Shown: positions 1 through 8,774 of the stretch, piece by piece
Position numbering within the stretch: the first letter of the stretch is position 1
Layout: each line of letters begins with the position of its first letter
Assembly: GCF_009765825.1 (NCBI RefSeq)
Contig: NZ_LMUR01000020.1
Span: 443,894 to 507,893, forward strand
DNA: 64,000 bases
DNA from: Granulicella sp. L60
GTDB lineage: Bacteria > Acidobacteriota > Terriglobia > Terriglobales > Acidobacteriaceae
Direction: 5' to 3'
Made by a program: the position numbers and the translations under genes
Notes under the pieces: model-generated
The model's input: only the letters and a program-made list of their open reading frames with translations
Databases searched by the model: none
What the model was told of the DNA's origin: nothing

Positions 1-1329
1 CAGATTCGCCTCGACACTCTCCACGCCCTCGAGACCGGCAACAACGATACCGCAGCCATAGCCGACCTCGTCTCCACCGCCGTCCTCCGCCGTCATCTCG
101 AGACCATGCAGCGCATCAACATCGAGTACGACTTCCTCCCCCGCGAGAGCGAGATCCTCACACTCCACTTCTGGGACGCCGCCCGCGCCCTCATGCTCGA
201 AAAAGGCGTCCTCTACCTCGAGACCGCAGGCAAGAACAAAGGTTGTTACGTCATGCGTCGCGCCGGCACCGCCGAAGAGATCGCAGTCGAAGACTCCAGC
301 CTCCCCGACGAGGACGCCAAGGTCATCGTCCGCTCCAACGGCACCGTCACCTACGTCGGCAAAGACATCGCTTACCACCTCTGGAAGTTCGGCCTCCTCC
401 CCGGCAAAGACTTCGGCTACGAAAAGTTCTACGAGTACCCTGACCACGCCTGCTGGATCTCCACCACCCACGGCGAAACCCCACATCCCACCTTCGGCAA
501 AGCCGACGCCATCTACAACGTCATCGACTCCCGTCAGAACGACCCGCAGAACAATGTCATCGCCGCCCTCCGCGGCATGGGCTACACCGAAGCCGCCGAC
601 CACTACACCCACTTCTCCTACGAGATGGTCGCCCTAACCCCGCGTTGCGCCGTCGAACTCGGCTACACAATCAGCGACGAAGACCAGAAAAAGTCCTTCA
701 TCGAAGTCAGCGGACGCAAAGGCTTCGGCGTCAAAGCCGACGACCTACTCGACCGCCTCATCCTCGCCGCCAAAGCCGAAGTCGACACCCGCCATCCCGA
801 GATCGAGCCCGACGAACGCCTCACCATCGCCACCCAGATCGCAGTCGGCGCCCTTCGCTACTTCATGCTCCGCTTCACCCGCAACACCGTCATCGCCTTC
901 GACTTCAAAGACGCCCTTAGCTTCGAAGGCGAGACCGGACCCTACGTCCAATATGCCATCGTCCGCGCCGCCAACATCTTCCGCAAAGCCAACACCACCG
1001 AAGTCGAATCCCTCTCCGCCATCGCCACGCTGGACATCGAGAGTATCCTCAACACCGAAGACGGCACCAGCCTCTGGGAGACCTGGCTCCTCGCCTCAAA
1101 ACTAACGCTCCTCATCGAGCAGTGCATCGCCACAGCCGAGCCCGCCCACCTCGCCAAGTACGCCTTCCAGCTCGCCCAGCAGTTCAACAACTTCTACCAC
1201 CGCCACCACATCCTCAACGAGACCGATCCCACCCGCAAAACCCTCTTCCTTGCCACCGCCGCCATCGCCCAGCGCCAGATGACCCGCGCCCTCGGCTACC
1301 TCGGCATCGAAGCCCCACCCGTTATGTAA
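1..1329 (+). CDS. argS: Arginyl-tRNA synthetase, C-terminal part (5' end outside window)
   Basis: Charges tRNA-Arg with arginine in the cytoplasm. The reading frame is open from base 1 with no start in it, so the gene enters the window from the left and about 442 codons are visible. The N-terminal domain with the HIGH motif is therefore missing. Visible class I ArgS landmarks are YVGKDIAYHLWKFGLL, the FEGETGPYVQYA segment, and the C-terminal anticodon-binding helical domain ending in RALGYLGIEAP. It converges on pepA, with a hairpin between the two stops. Codons are strongly C-ending, as in other + strand genes in the left half. Recognition is confident. Confidence 0.95.
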   Translation, partial: QIRLDTLHALETGNNDTAAIADLVSTAVLRRHLETMQRINIEYDFLPRESEILTLHFWDAARALMLEKGVLYLETAGKNKGCYVMRRAGTAEEIAVEDSSLPDEDAKVIVRSNGTVTYVGKDIAYHLWKFGLLPGKDFGYEKFYEYPDHACWISTTHGETPHPTFGKADAIYNVIDSRQNDPQNNVIAALRGMGYTEAADHYTHFSYEMVALTPRCAVELGYTISDEDQKKSFIEVSGRKGFGVKADDLLDRLILAAKAEVDTRHPEIEPDERLTIATQIAVGALRYFMLRFTRNTVIAFDFKDALSFEGETGPYVQYAIVRAANIFRKANTTEVESLSAIATLDIESILNTEDGTSLWETWLLASKLTLLIEQCIATAEPAHLAKYAFQLAQQFNNFYHRHHILNETDPTRKTLFLATAAIAQRQMTRALGYLGIEAPPVM

Positions 1330-1348
1330 CTACCTCAAGCACAAATAA

Positions 1349-1374
1349 AAGATGCCTCCGCAAGGAGGCATCTT
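1349..1374 (-). terminator. Hairpin terminator between argS and pepA
   Basis: An 11-bp perfect stem (AAGATGCCTCC / GGAGGCATCTT) closes a GCAA tetraloop. Read on the minus strand, the stem is followed by TTTTATTTG, so it best fits rho-independent termination of pepA. The + strand side has only a weak T tract and may serve argS poorly. Confidence 0.8.
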
Positions 1375-1398
1375 CACGCACCAAAACTCATAACCAAT

Positions 1399-2955
1399 CT
1401 AAGCCGAATAGCTCCGCACCCACTGCAGAATCGTCCTTACCGCCACCCCGCTCGGCCCATTCGCAATCCACGGCTTGCTATCGTCGTTCCACGCACACCC
1501 GGCGATATCCAGATGCACCCACGGCGTCTCCCCCACAAACTCCTTCAGGAACATCGCCGCCGAGATCGCCCCACCATACCTGTTCTTTCCCGTATTCATC
1601 ATGTCCGCAATCTGACTCTTGATCTGATCCTTATAGTCATCAGAGCAGGGAAGCCGCCAGAACTTCTCCCCCGAAATCTTCGCCGCAACCACAAAGCTCT
1701 CCCACGCCGCCTCATCGTTCGAGAACAGTCCCACATTCAAGATCCCTAGCGCCACCACGCAGGCTCCCGTCAGCGTAGCCGCATCGATCAGGTGCGTACA
1801 TCCCAGCGTCTTCGCATAGTGCAACCCATCCGCCAACACCAGCCGTCCCTCCGCATCCGTATTCACCACTTCGATGGTCTTACCCGACATCGCCGTCACC
1901 ACATCGCCCGGCTTGAACGCCTTCCCATCCGGCATATTCTCCGCCGAACACACCACCCCAATCACCTTCACCTTCGGCTTCAACTGCGCCACCGCCCGCA
2001 TCGCGCCGATCATCGCCCCCGCGCCCGCCATGTCGTACTTCATCTTCTCCATGCCGTCCGCCGGCTTAATCGAGATCCCGCCCGTATCGAACGTAATCCC
2101 TTTCCCCACCAGCCCAATCACCGGAGCACCCTCCACCGCGACCTCACCCTTCGCCAGCGTGGGCTCATACGTCATCACAATCAGCGCCGGAGGCTCAGCC
2201 GATCCCTGTGCCACCGCGGCAAACGCCCCCATCTTCAACTCCGCCAGCTTCTCCGTCGAATACACCTCGCACGTCAGCCCAACCTCCGCGCACATCGCAG
2301 CCGTCCGCCGTCCCAGCTCCGTCGGCGTCAGCACATTGCCCGGCTCATTCACAAGCGCACGCGTAAAGTTCTGCGCCCTCGCCAGAATCAGTCCCTCTTC
2401 AAACCCCAGCTGAATCTCCGCCCGCGCCGACTTCTCCTCTTCCTTCGCCAGCACCGCAAGCGTGCGCACCGACCGATCCTTACGATCGCTCCGGTACGTA
2501 TCCCAGTCCAGCTCCGCCAACTCCGCTCCCTCCACCACCGCGCGCGCCAGCAGCGTACAAGGCAGCGTCTCCAGATGCTCATCGGACAGCGCATGGTCCT
2601 CAGGAAATAGAATCGCCATATCCCGCATACCCAGTGGCTTGGCCGAACGCACCGCCGTTCCCGCCCCCCTGCGCACCTCATCAACCGAAAGACTCTTCGC
2701 CTTGCCCAGCCCCACCACCAGCAGCCGCTCCGCCTTCAGCCCACTCGGCGCATGCAGCAGCACCGTCTCCCCCAGCGTCCCCTTGAACTCACCCGACGCC
2801 AGCACCTTCGCCGCCGCATTCGTTATCGCGTCCGAGGTCGCCAGCAGCGCCAGCAGCGGCTCCGCATCTTTGCCCGAGGCAATATCCACAGCGAAGACGG
2901 CAAGCATCTGCGTCTGAAACCCATCCGCATCCTGAAAGAGAAGCTTCGTATCCAT
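1399..2955 (-). CDS. pepA: Leucyl aminopeptidase (M17 family)
   Basis: Cytosolic metallo-aminopeptidase that removes N-terminal residues, often Leu, from peptides. The 518-residue length is usual for the family. The N-terminal half is the variable macro-like domain. The C-terminal catalytic domain shows the M17 signature NTDAEGRLVLADGL, preceded by GKGITFDTGGISIKP with the metal-binding Lys and Asp. The ATG at the right end is the first in frame and gives a full-length N terminus. smpB lies 63 bp upstream on the same strand, so the two may be cotranscribed. The product is certain at family level; substrate preference is not readable from sequence. Confidence 0.93.
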   Translation of the reverse strand: MDTKLLFQDADGFQTQMLAVFAVDIASGKDAEPLLALLATSDAITNAAAKVLASGEFKGTLGETVLLHAPSGLKAERLLVVGLGKAKSLSVDEVRRGAGTAVRSAKPLGMRDMAILFPEDHALSDEHLETLPCTLLARAVVEGAELAELDWDTYRSDRKDRSVRTLAVLAKEEEKSARAEIQLGFEEGLILARAQNFTRALVNEPGNVLTPTELGRRTAAMCAEVGLTCEVYSTEKLAELKMGAFAAVAQGSAEPPALIVMTYEPTLAKGEVAVEGAPVIGLVGKGITFDTGGISIKPADGMEKMKYDMAGAGAMIGAMRAVAQLKPKVKVIGVVCSAENMPDGKAFKPGDVVTAMSGKTIEVVNTDAEGRLVLADGLHYAKTLGCTHLIDAATLTGACVVALGILNVGLFSNDEAAWESFVVAAKISGEKFWRLPCSDDYKDQIKSQIADMMNTGKNRYGGAISAAMFLKEFVGETPWVHLDIAGCAWNDDSKPWIANGPSGVAVRTILQWVRSYSA

Positions 2956-3018
2956 GCCCTATCGTATCGCGCCCAGCCACCCATCACGACATCGATCTGA
3001 CTCCCCCAAAAGTTGGAG

Positions 3019-3558
3019 TTACCCTCGTTGGCTCCGTGCCACCGCAGCCTTGGCCTCGTTGTCGGCCTCGCGTTTCCGTTCGGTCGCGCGTTTGTCATAC
3101 TCCTGTTTGCCCTTGGCCAGCGCAAGCTCACATTTAACACGCCCGTTACGAAAATAAAGACGTGTCGGGATCAACGTATACCCCTTCTGCTTCGTCATAC
3201 CCTCGAGCTTCCGCACCTCGCTCTTGTGCAGGAGCAACTTACGCGTACGCAGAGAGTCATGATTCATAGCATTTCCATGGGAGAACGGGCCAATGTGCGC
3301 ATTCAGCAGAAAGCACTCGCCGTCCTTCAACAGGCCGTAGGCGTCCTTGAGGTTCGCCTTACCCTCGCGGATCGACTTCACCTCGGTCCCGCGCAGCGCC
3401 ACCCCCGCCTCCACCTTGTCCGAGAGAAAGTAGTTGAAGCTCGCCGATCGGTTGAACGCAGCGTCTCGCTTGCCCGCCGCCACCGGATCGCGGTCCTTCT
3501 CCTTCACCACCGCCTTAACCTGGTGAGCAACCGTCGGATTGGAGAGCGAACGAGGCAT
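3019..3558 (-). CDS. smpB: SsrA-binding protein SmpB
   Basis: Binds tmRNA and delivers it to stalled ribosomes for trans-translation. The core reads FNYFLSDKVEAGVALRGTEV, then KSIREGKANLKDAY, the family fingerprint. The basic C-terminal tail rich in Lys/Arg is the part that enters the decoding centre in known SmpB. At 179 residues it is slightly longer than the usual 155-160, because of about 25 extra N-terminal residues before the conserved barrel; an internal start is possible but no better ATG is visible. No tmRNA gene was recognised in this window. Confidence 0.93.
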   Translation of the reverse strand: MPRSLSNPTVAHQVKAVVKEKDRDPVAAGKRDAAFNRSASFNYFLSDKVEAGVALRGTEVKSIREGKANLKDAYGLLKDGECFLLNAHIGPFSHGNAMNHDSLRTRKLLLHKSEVRKLEGMTKQKGYTLIPTRLYFRNGRVKCELALAKGKQEYDKRATERKREADNEAKAAVARSQRG

Positions 3559-3863
3559 CGAATCTCTAAGTTTAACACGTCTGCAACTTCATCTCACCCA
3601 CCGTCAGGCTGCGCGTCTAACCATCAACCTCACCGCTCAACCGTTATCGCGAAGCCCAGGCAAATCATCGCTCAACCCTATTCCGCAACCCTGCTCCAAA
3701 GATAAAGTCGAGATCGCACCGAATGGTATACTCACCCGAGCGCAACAGCCCGGCAGCCACGGCCCACAAAGGCAGCGTCCTCGCCGAAGTCCACCTTCGG
3801 CCGGACGTGTACTCCGGCAGACGCCACACTCTTCACGGTGTAAAGGACGCAAACGGAAGCAGC
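3559..3863. other. Divergent intergenic region, smpB / secretin
   Basis: About 305 bp between divergently transcribed genes. It holds the extended -10 promoter described separately. I see no RNA gene or repeat in the rest. Confidence 0.5.
3724..3732 (+). promoter_or_regulatory. Extended -10 promoter element for the secretin operon
   Basis: TG-G-TATACT matches an extended -10 (TGnTATAAT) with one mismatch in the hexamer. Transcription would start near 3739, giving a leader of about 125 nt before the ATG at 3864. This argues against the upstream ATG at 3723, which would overlap the promoter. No clear -35 is visible, as is common for extended -10 promoters. Confidence 0.5.
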
Positions 3864-6257
3864 ATGGCTCGCGGGCAAAACACAATCACCAAACTCTCGA
3901 AATTCGTTCTACGGGCGCTTCCTCTCCTGGTTCTGTTCGGCCTCGCTCTCTCAGGCTCCGCGCGCGCACACGCTCAGTCCGCCGCCAAGTGGGACAAGCG
4001 CGGCCAGGCCGCCGAAGCCCGCGAAAACTACGACGAAGCCTACGAAGACTACCGTCAGGCCGTCGCGAAGAAGCCAGACGACCTCCGCTTCAAGACCCAC
4101 CTCGGCCACATGCGCTACCTCTCCTCTGTCTCGCACGTCGACCGTGGCCGTGTGCTCAAGCAGAGCGGTGACCTCAACGGCGCACTCGCCCAGTTCACCC
4201 GCGCCTTGGAGATCGATCCCGGCAATCAGGCCGCCCAGCAGGAGATCAATCAGATCCCCCAGGCACCCCCGCCGGGAGCCGAGGTCCCACCCGTTACCGA
4301 ACAGATGTCCCAGCAGGCCGAGATCCTTAAAACCATCGGCTCCATCTCCGGCCCCGTCCAGCTCAAGCCCGTCTCCAACGACCCCATCACCCTCCACGCC
4401 GTCGAGGACGTCAAGAACATCTATCAAGCCATCGGGAAAGCCGCCGGCCTCAACGTCCTCTTCGACCCCGACTACACCTCCAAGCGCATCCCCATCGACC
4501 TCACCAATGTCAACCTCACCGACGCCCTCCGCATCGTAGGCACCATCGCCGGCACCTTCTACAAGCCCGTCACCTCCAACACCATCTTCGTCGCCCAGAA
4601 CACCCGCACCAAACGCACCGACCTCGACGAGCAGGCCGTCCAGACCTTCTACCTCACCAACTCCGCCGCCCAGAACGATGCCAACGAAGTCGTCGTCGCC
4701 ATTCGCAACCTGCTCGATCCCAGCGTCAAGATCTATCTCGTCCCCAGCCAGAACGCCATCGTCATGCGCGCCACGCCCGACCAGCTCCTCCTCGCAGAGA
4801 AGCTCATGAACGATCTCGATCGCGCCCGCCCCGAAGTCGTCGTCGATGTCGCAGTTCTCGAGGTGAGCCGCGACGTCGAACACAATCTCGGCATCACCCT
4901 CCCCACCTCCATCGGCCTCACCCCTCAGGCCAACCCGAATACCACGACCAACAGCAGCACGCCCGCCGCAGGCAGCGGTACCACCACCCCCAACAACTTC
5001 ACCCTCAACTCCCTCGCCCACCTCAACGCCAACAACTTCGGCGTCACCCTCGGCGGCGGCACCCTTAACGCCCTGCTCTCGGACAGCGACACCCGCGTCC
5101 TGCAGAACCCCAGCATCCGCGCCACCGACGGCCAGCGCGCCACCATCAAGATCGGTCAGAAGATCCCCGTCGCCACCGGATCCTACAACGCCGGCGTCTC
5201 CACCGGCGTCTCCAGCATCGGCGTGCAGACCCAATTCACCTACCTCGACGTCGGCGTCAACATCGACATAACCCCGACCGTCCACTACGACCACGAGATC
5301 ACCCTCAAGATGAAGATCGAGGTCTCCTCCGAGGGCAACATCGTCATGATCAGCGGTGTGGCGGAGCCGCAGATCAACCAGAATATCAGCGAACAGACCA
5401 TCCAGCTCAAAGACGGCGAGCCCAGCCTTCTCTCCGGCCTCATCACCCGCTCCGACAGCATGGTCATCTCCGGCACCCCCGGCCTCGGGGAGATTCCGTT
5501 CTTCAAATACTTCTTTTCCTCTCGCGACAAGATCATTATGAAGAATGAGATCGTCTTCCTCATCATTCCCCACATCGTCCGCGAGTCGGTCCTCAGCCGC
5601 ATCAACACCCGGCCCATCGACACCGGCACCGGCCAGTCCATCGAGCTCCGCCGCGACGCATCCGTCGACACCGCCGCTCTCAGCGCCCCGGCCTACGCCA
5701 AGCTGCATCCCTCCAGCACTACCAGCGCCGCCAACGCCGCCTCCGCCATGGCCCAGCAGCTAAGCCAGCAGGCCCAGCCCGCTATGCCCCCAGGCTACGG
5801 CCAATCCGCAGCGGCAACACCGGCAACCGCAGCCCCAGCCGGTCCACCCGTCAACTTCTCCGTCATCCCTGCCAGCTCCAACCAGACCGTCGGCAGCACC
5901 TTCCAGGCCGCCGTCAGCCTCGGCAACGGGCACGACATCTCCTCTGTCCCCCTGCAGGTCAAGTTCAACCCCGCCGTCCTCCAGCTCGTCAACGTAGATA
6001 GCGGCGACTTCCTTGGCCACGACGGCCAGCCCATCTCTATCGTCCACCGCGACGACGGCAACGGCCTCATTGCCATCGCCGCAGAGCGTCCGCCCAACTC
6101 CGCCGGAGTCAGCGGGCAGGGAACCGTCTGCGTCCTCACCTTCAAGGCCATCGCCCAAGGAGACTCCGACCTCGCCCTCGTCAAAGTCGGCGCGATCAAC
6201 AGCGCCAAGGCCAATCTTCCGGCCGTCGGTTCGCAGGCCGTGGTACATGTCAAGTGA
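3864..6257 (+). CDS. Secretin (GspD/PilQ superfamily) with TPR and C-terminal cohesin domain
   Basis: Outer-membrane channel of a type II secretion or type IV pilus-like machine. The ATG at 3864 follows GGAAG and starts a signal peptide (hydrophobic LPLLVLFGLALSG, then ARAHAQS). Order of parts in the 797 residues: TPR-like repeats (about 40-140), an STN/N0-type domain (about 175-250), an N1-type ring-forming domain (about 260-345), a Ser/Thr/Asn-rich linker, the secretin beta-barrel with VPVATG-like KIPVATGSY and LLSGLI, then a Pro/Ala/Gln linker and a cohesin-like domain (about 660-797). The cohesin ending is unusual for a textbook GspD. It overlaps the next gene by 4 bp, so the pseudopilins are in the same operon. 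Whether it serves secretion or pili cannot be decided here, because no ATPase or inner-membrane platform gene is in the window. Confidence 0.85.
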   Translation: MARGQNTITKLSKFVLRALPLLVLFGLALSGSARAHAQSAAKWDKRGQAAEARENYDEAYEDYRQAVAKKPDDLRFKTHLGHMRYLSSVSHVDRGRVLKQSGDLNGALAQFTRALEIDPGNQAAQQEINQIPQAPPPGAEVPPVTEQMSQQAEILKTIGSISGPVQLKPVSNDPITLHAVEDVKNIYQAIGKAAGLNVLFDPDYTSKRIPIDLTNVNLTDALRIVGTIAGTFYKPVTSNTIFVAQNTRTKRTDLDEQAVQTFYLTNSAAQNDANEVVVAIRNLLDPSVKIYLVPSQNAIVMRATPDQLLLAEKLMNDLDRARPEVVVDVAVLEVSRDVEHNLGITLPTSIGLTPQANPNTTTNSSTPAAGSGTTTPNNFTLNSLAHLNANNFGVTLGGGTLNALLSDSDTRVLQNPSIRATDGQRATIKIGQKIPVATGSYNAGVSTGVSSIGVQTQFTYLDVGVNIDITPTVHYDHEITLKMKIEVSSEGNIVMISGVAEPQINQNISEQTIQLKDGEPSLLSGLITRSDSMVISGTPGLGEIPFFKYFFSSRDKIIMKNEIVFLIIPHIVRESVLSRINTRPIDTGTGQSIELRRDASVDTAALSAPAYAKLHPSSTTSAANAASAMAQQLSQQAQPAMPPGYGQSAAATPATAAPAGPPVNFSVIPASSNQTVGSTFQAAVSLGNGHDISSVPLQVKFNPAVLQLVNVDSGDFLGHDGQPISIVHRDDGNGLIAIAAERPPNSAGVSGQGTVCVLTFKAIAQGDSDLALVKVGAINSAKANLPAVGSQAVVHVK

Positions 6258-6811
6258 TCTTCCGCACCAATCCGCACCCCCACGCCGATAGTCCGGCTGG
6301 TCCGGCAACTTACCGGGATACCCCACGTCCAGACCTTCGGACGTGGGCTGTTACACAAAACACCACCACCCCCGAGTCCGGCCTAACCCTAGTAGAACTC
6401 ATCATCTGCGTCACCCTCGTCGCTATTCTCGCCTCCGCCGCCATCCCCCTCGCCCGCTTCCAGGTCAAACGCGAAAAAGAGCGCGAACTCCGCGCCGCCC
6501 TCTGGCAGATGCGCACCGCCATCGACAACTACAAAGACGCCGCCGACAAGGGAGCCTTCCAGATCAAGCTCGACAGCCTCGGCTACCCGCCCGACCTCGA
6601 AACCCTCGTCAACGGCGTCGATATCCAGGACAAAAAGGTCAAGTTCCTCCGCAAGATCCCCACCGACCCCATGACCAAGGGCACCGACTGGGCCCTGCGC
6701 TCCAACCAGGACGACGCCGACTCCGACTCCTTCGGCGGACAGAATGTCTTCGACGTCCACACCAAGAGTCAGGACACCGCACTCGACGGGACAAAATACT
6801 CCACATGGTAG
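6254..6811 (+). CDS. Type II secretion/pilus pseudopilin
   Basis: Exported pilin-like subunit. The GTG start at 6254 overlaps the secretin stop (GTGA), implying translational coupling. The prepilin signature is ESG/LTLVELIICVTLVAIL: cleavage after Gly, Glu at +5, then a hydrophobic helix. The leader is long (about 42 residues), so a later start is possible, but none with a good ribosome site is obvious. The globular part has a GspG-like PTDPMTKGTDW stretch and ends DGTKYSTW, almost the same tail as the next gene. Confidence 0.8.
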   Translation: MIFRTNPHPHADSPAGPATYRDTPRPDLRTWAVTQNTTTPESGLTLVELIICVTLVAILASAAIPLARFQVKREKERELRAALWQMRTAIDNYKDAADKGAFQIKLDSLGYPPDLETLVNGVDIQDKKVKFLRKIPTDPMTKGTDWALRSNQDDADSDSFGGQNVFDVHTKSQDTALDGTKYSTW

Positions 6812-7263
6812 CCCCCACCCCAATCCGTCGCCGCAAGCCTTCGAGCAGCAACCAACAGACCGCGCCCGGCACCCTCAGCCCCGCCGCCGGCTTCACCCTG
6901 CTTGAGCTCATGATCGTCATGGTCATCATCGGCATCCTCGCCGCCATCGCCATCCCCGGCTACACCAACATCATCCGCGGCGGCCGCGAAGCCGTCCTCA
7001 AGGCCGACCTCCACACCCTCCGCGCCGCCATCGACGCCTACACCGTCGACAAGCAAAAAGCCCCCCAGTCCCTCGACGACCTCGTCACCGCCGGCTACAT
7101 CAAGTCCATGCCCGTCGACCCCTTCACCCGCCGCACCGACACCTGGATCCCCGTCCAGGAAGACACCCTCATGAGCCTCGACCAGACCGAATCCGGCATC
7201 GACGACGTCCACAGCGGAGCCCAGCAGACCGCCTCCGACGGCACCTCCTACTCCACCTGGTAG
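6805..7263 (+). CDS. GspG-like major pseudopilin
   Basis: 152-residue pilin-like protein whose ATG at 6805 overlaps the previous stop by 7 bp. Prepilin site AAG/FTLLELMIVMVIIGIL with Glu at +5, then a TM helix and the GspG pattern of a dipeptide-rich loop: LVTAGYIKSMPVDPFTRRTDTW and a C-terminal Ser/Asp-rich calcium-type loop ending DGTSYSTW. The open frame runs further upstream to 6343, but that part is Arg/Pro-rich shadow of the preceding gene. It may be the major pseudopilin of the secretin's machine; the paired gene looks like a paralogue. Confidence 0.85.
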   Translation: MVAPTPIRRRKPSSSNQQTAPGTLSPAAGFTLLELMIVMVIIGILAAIAIPGYTNIIRGGREAVLKADLHTLRAAIDAYTVDKQKAPQSLDDLVTAGYIKSMPVDPFTRRTDTWIPVQEDTLMSLDQTESGIDDVHSGAQQTASDGTSYSTW

Positions 7264-7449
7264 CGGTATCGCCTCTCACCCGGTCGCTCCGCGCAGGCCC
7301 AATCCTTAGCGGAAGATATCTCCGGCGACTAACCGCGTATACCCGTCACAAAGTGATCTCGCCACCGCTTACAAAAAGGCGCATACTATAGTCGAACATT
7401 CGCGAGCTGCGCCCGGTCGGCAGGGAAGCGGCCCTCAGGAGATCCCACC

Positions 7450-8703
7450 ATGCGTTCCCTTACGCACCTAGCCATAGCCTCCTCCCTCGCACTCTCCGTA
7501 GCCGCGTACGCCCAAACTCCGTCTCCATCCCAGCAGTCCCCGCAGACCCCATCCTCCACACCCGCGCAAACCCCGTCCCAGTCTCCAAGCTCCCAAGACC
7601 CAACCACCACCACCGTCACCAACGGAGACGTCCCCGCCAAAAAGCCGATCCCCGGCCATCCCACCGCCACGCCTAAAGAGAGCAAAGACGCCGCCAAAGA
7701 GGTCAAAGCCGAAAATAAGACCGACACCCTCCCATCCCCCGGCGAAGCCCTCGACCCCCACATCAAAGCTGGCAGCGAAGACGACGTCAACGCCGTAGGC
7801 ACACGCAACATCGGCGGCCGCGGCATGGGCAACTGGTACTCCACCGACTGGGAGATCCGCAACGGCAAGTCCTACTCCATGGAGATCGAGAAGTCCGCCC
7901 ATCTCGTCACCGACCCCGTCATCGTCGAGTACGTCAACCGCGTCGGCCAGAACATCGTCAAGAACTCCGACTGCAAGGTCCCCTTCACCATCAAGGTCAT
8001 CGACTCCGACGAGATCAACGCCATGGCCCTTCCCGGCGGCTTCTTCTACGTCAACTCCGGCCTCATCCTCGCCGCCGACGAAGAGGCCGAACTCGCCGGC
8101 GTCATGGCCCACGAGACCGCCCACGTCTGCGCCCACCACGCCGCACGCCAGATGACCAAGATGAACTACGCCCAGATCGGCTCCATCCCCCTCATCATCT
8201 TCACCCAGGGCAGCTGGACCGGATACGGCATCTACGAGGCCACCCAGCTCGCCATCCCCATGACCTTCCTCAAGTTCTCCCGCATGGACGAGGCCGAGGC
8301 CGACTGGCTAGGCGTCCAGTACATGTACAAGGCTGGCTACGATCCCCAGGCCTTCATCCAGTTTTTCGAAAAGATCGACGCCCTCGAGAAGCACAAGCCC
8401 GGCACTCTCTCTAAAGTCTTCGCCGACCACCCCCAGACCCCCGACCGCATCATGCACTCCGAGGAAGAGATCGCCACCATCCTCCCTGCGCGGGTCGACT
8501 ACATGGTCACCACCTCCGAGTTTGACGACGTCAAAGCTCGCCTCGCCCGCCTCGAGAATAAGCGCAAGCTCAACGACGGCAAGGGAGGCAACAAGCCCAC
8601 CCTCCGCCGGACCAGCGCAAGCAACGGCAACAACGATCCCAACAACACCAACAATCCAGCCGACACCACCGACGACCGCCCAACCCTGAGCCGCCGCAAC
8701 TAA
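7450..8703 (+). CDS. Exported M48-family zinc metalloprotease
   Basis: A Sec signal peptide (LAIASSLALSVAAYA/Q) is followed by a long Pro/Ser/Thr/Gln-rich linker and then the M48 peptidase domain. The zinc site is HETAH at residues 221-225, with the third ligand in the downstream EAEAD motif. The C terminus is Asn/Asp/Thr-rich and low-complexity. It resembles BepA/LoiP-like envelope proteases that handle outer-membrane protein quality, but lacks BepA's TPR domain. An AGGAG ribosome site sits 8 bp before the ATG. It stands alone downstream of the pseudopilins, about 190 bp away, with a plausible promoter at TACTATAG near 7385. Confidence 0.85.
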   Translation: MRSLTHLAIASSLALSVAAYAQTPSPSQQSPQTPSSTPAQTPSQSPSSQDPTTTTVTNGDVPAKKPIPGHPTATPKESKDAAKEVKAENKTDTLPSPGEALDPHIKAGSEDDVNAVGTRNIGGRGMGNWYSTDWEIRNGKSYSMEIEKSAHLVTDPVIVEYVNRVGQNIVKNSDCKVPFTIKVIDSDEINAMALPGGFFYVNSGLILAADEEAELAGVMAHETAHVCAHHAARQMTKMNYAQIGSIPLIIFTQGSWTGYGIYEATQLAIPMTFLKFSRMDEAEADWLGVQYMYKAGYDPQAFIQFFEKIDALEKHKPGTLSKVFADHPQTPDRIMHSEEEIATILPARVDYMVTTSEFDDVKARLARLENKRKLNDGKGGNKPTLRRTSASNGNNDPNNTNNPADTTDDRPTLSRRN

Positions 8704-8730
8704 TCACCAAAATTCAAGACGCAAAAAGAA

Positions 8731-8762
8731 ATGGCCGCGATGAGCATCCTCATCGCGGCCAT
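8731..8762. terminator. Bidirectional hairpin between M48 protease and SDR
   Basis: A 14-bp perfect stem (ATGGCCGCGATGAG / CTCATCGCGGCCAT) around a CATC loop lies between convergent stops. Tails on both sides have only short T runs, so strength is uncertain, but the position fits a shared terminator. Confidence 0.7.
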
Positions 8763-8774
8763 CTCCATTAACTA

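Noticed and set aside
3951..5708. Long minus-strand open frame of 585 codons opposite the secretin
   Set aside because: Composition is Asp/Gly/Val-rich repeat typical of antisense of GC-rich genes; no domain, and the + strand secretin is clear.
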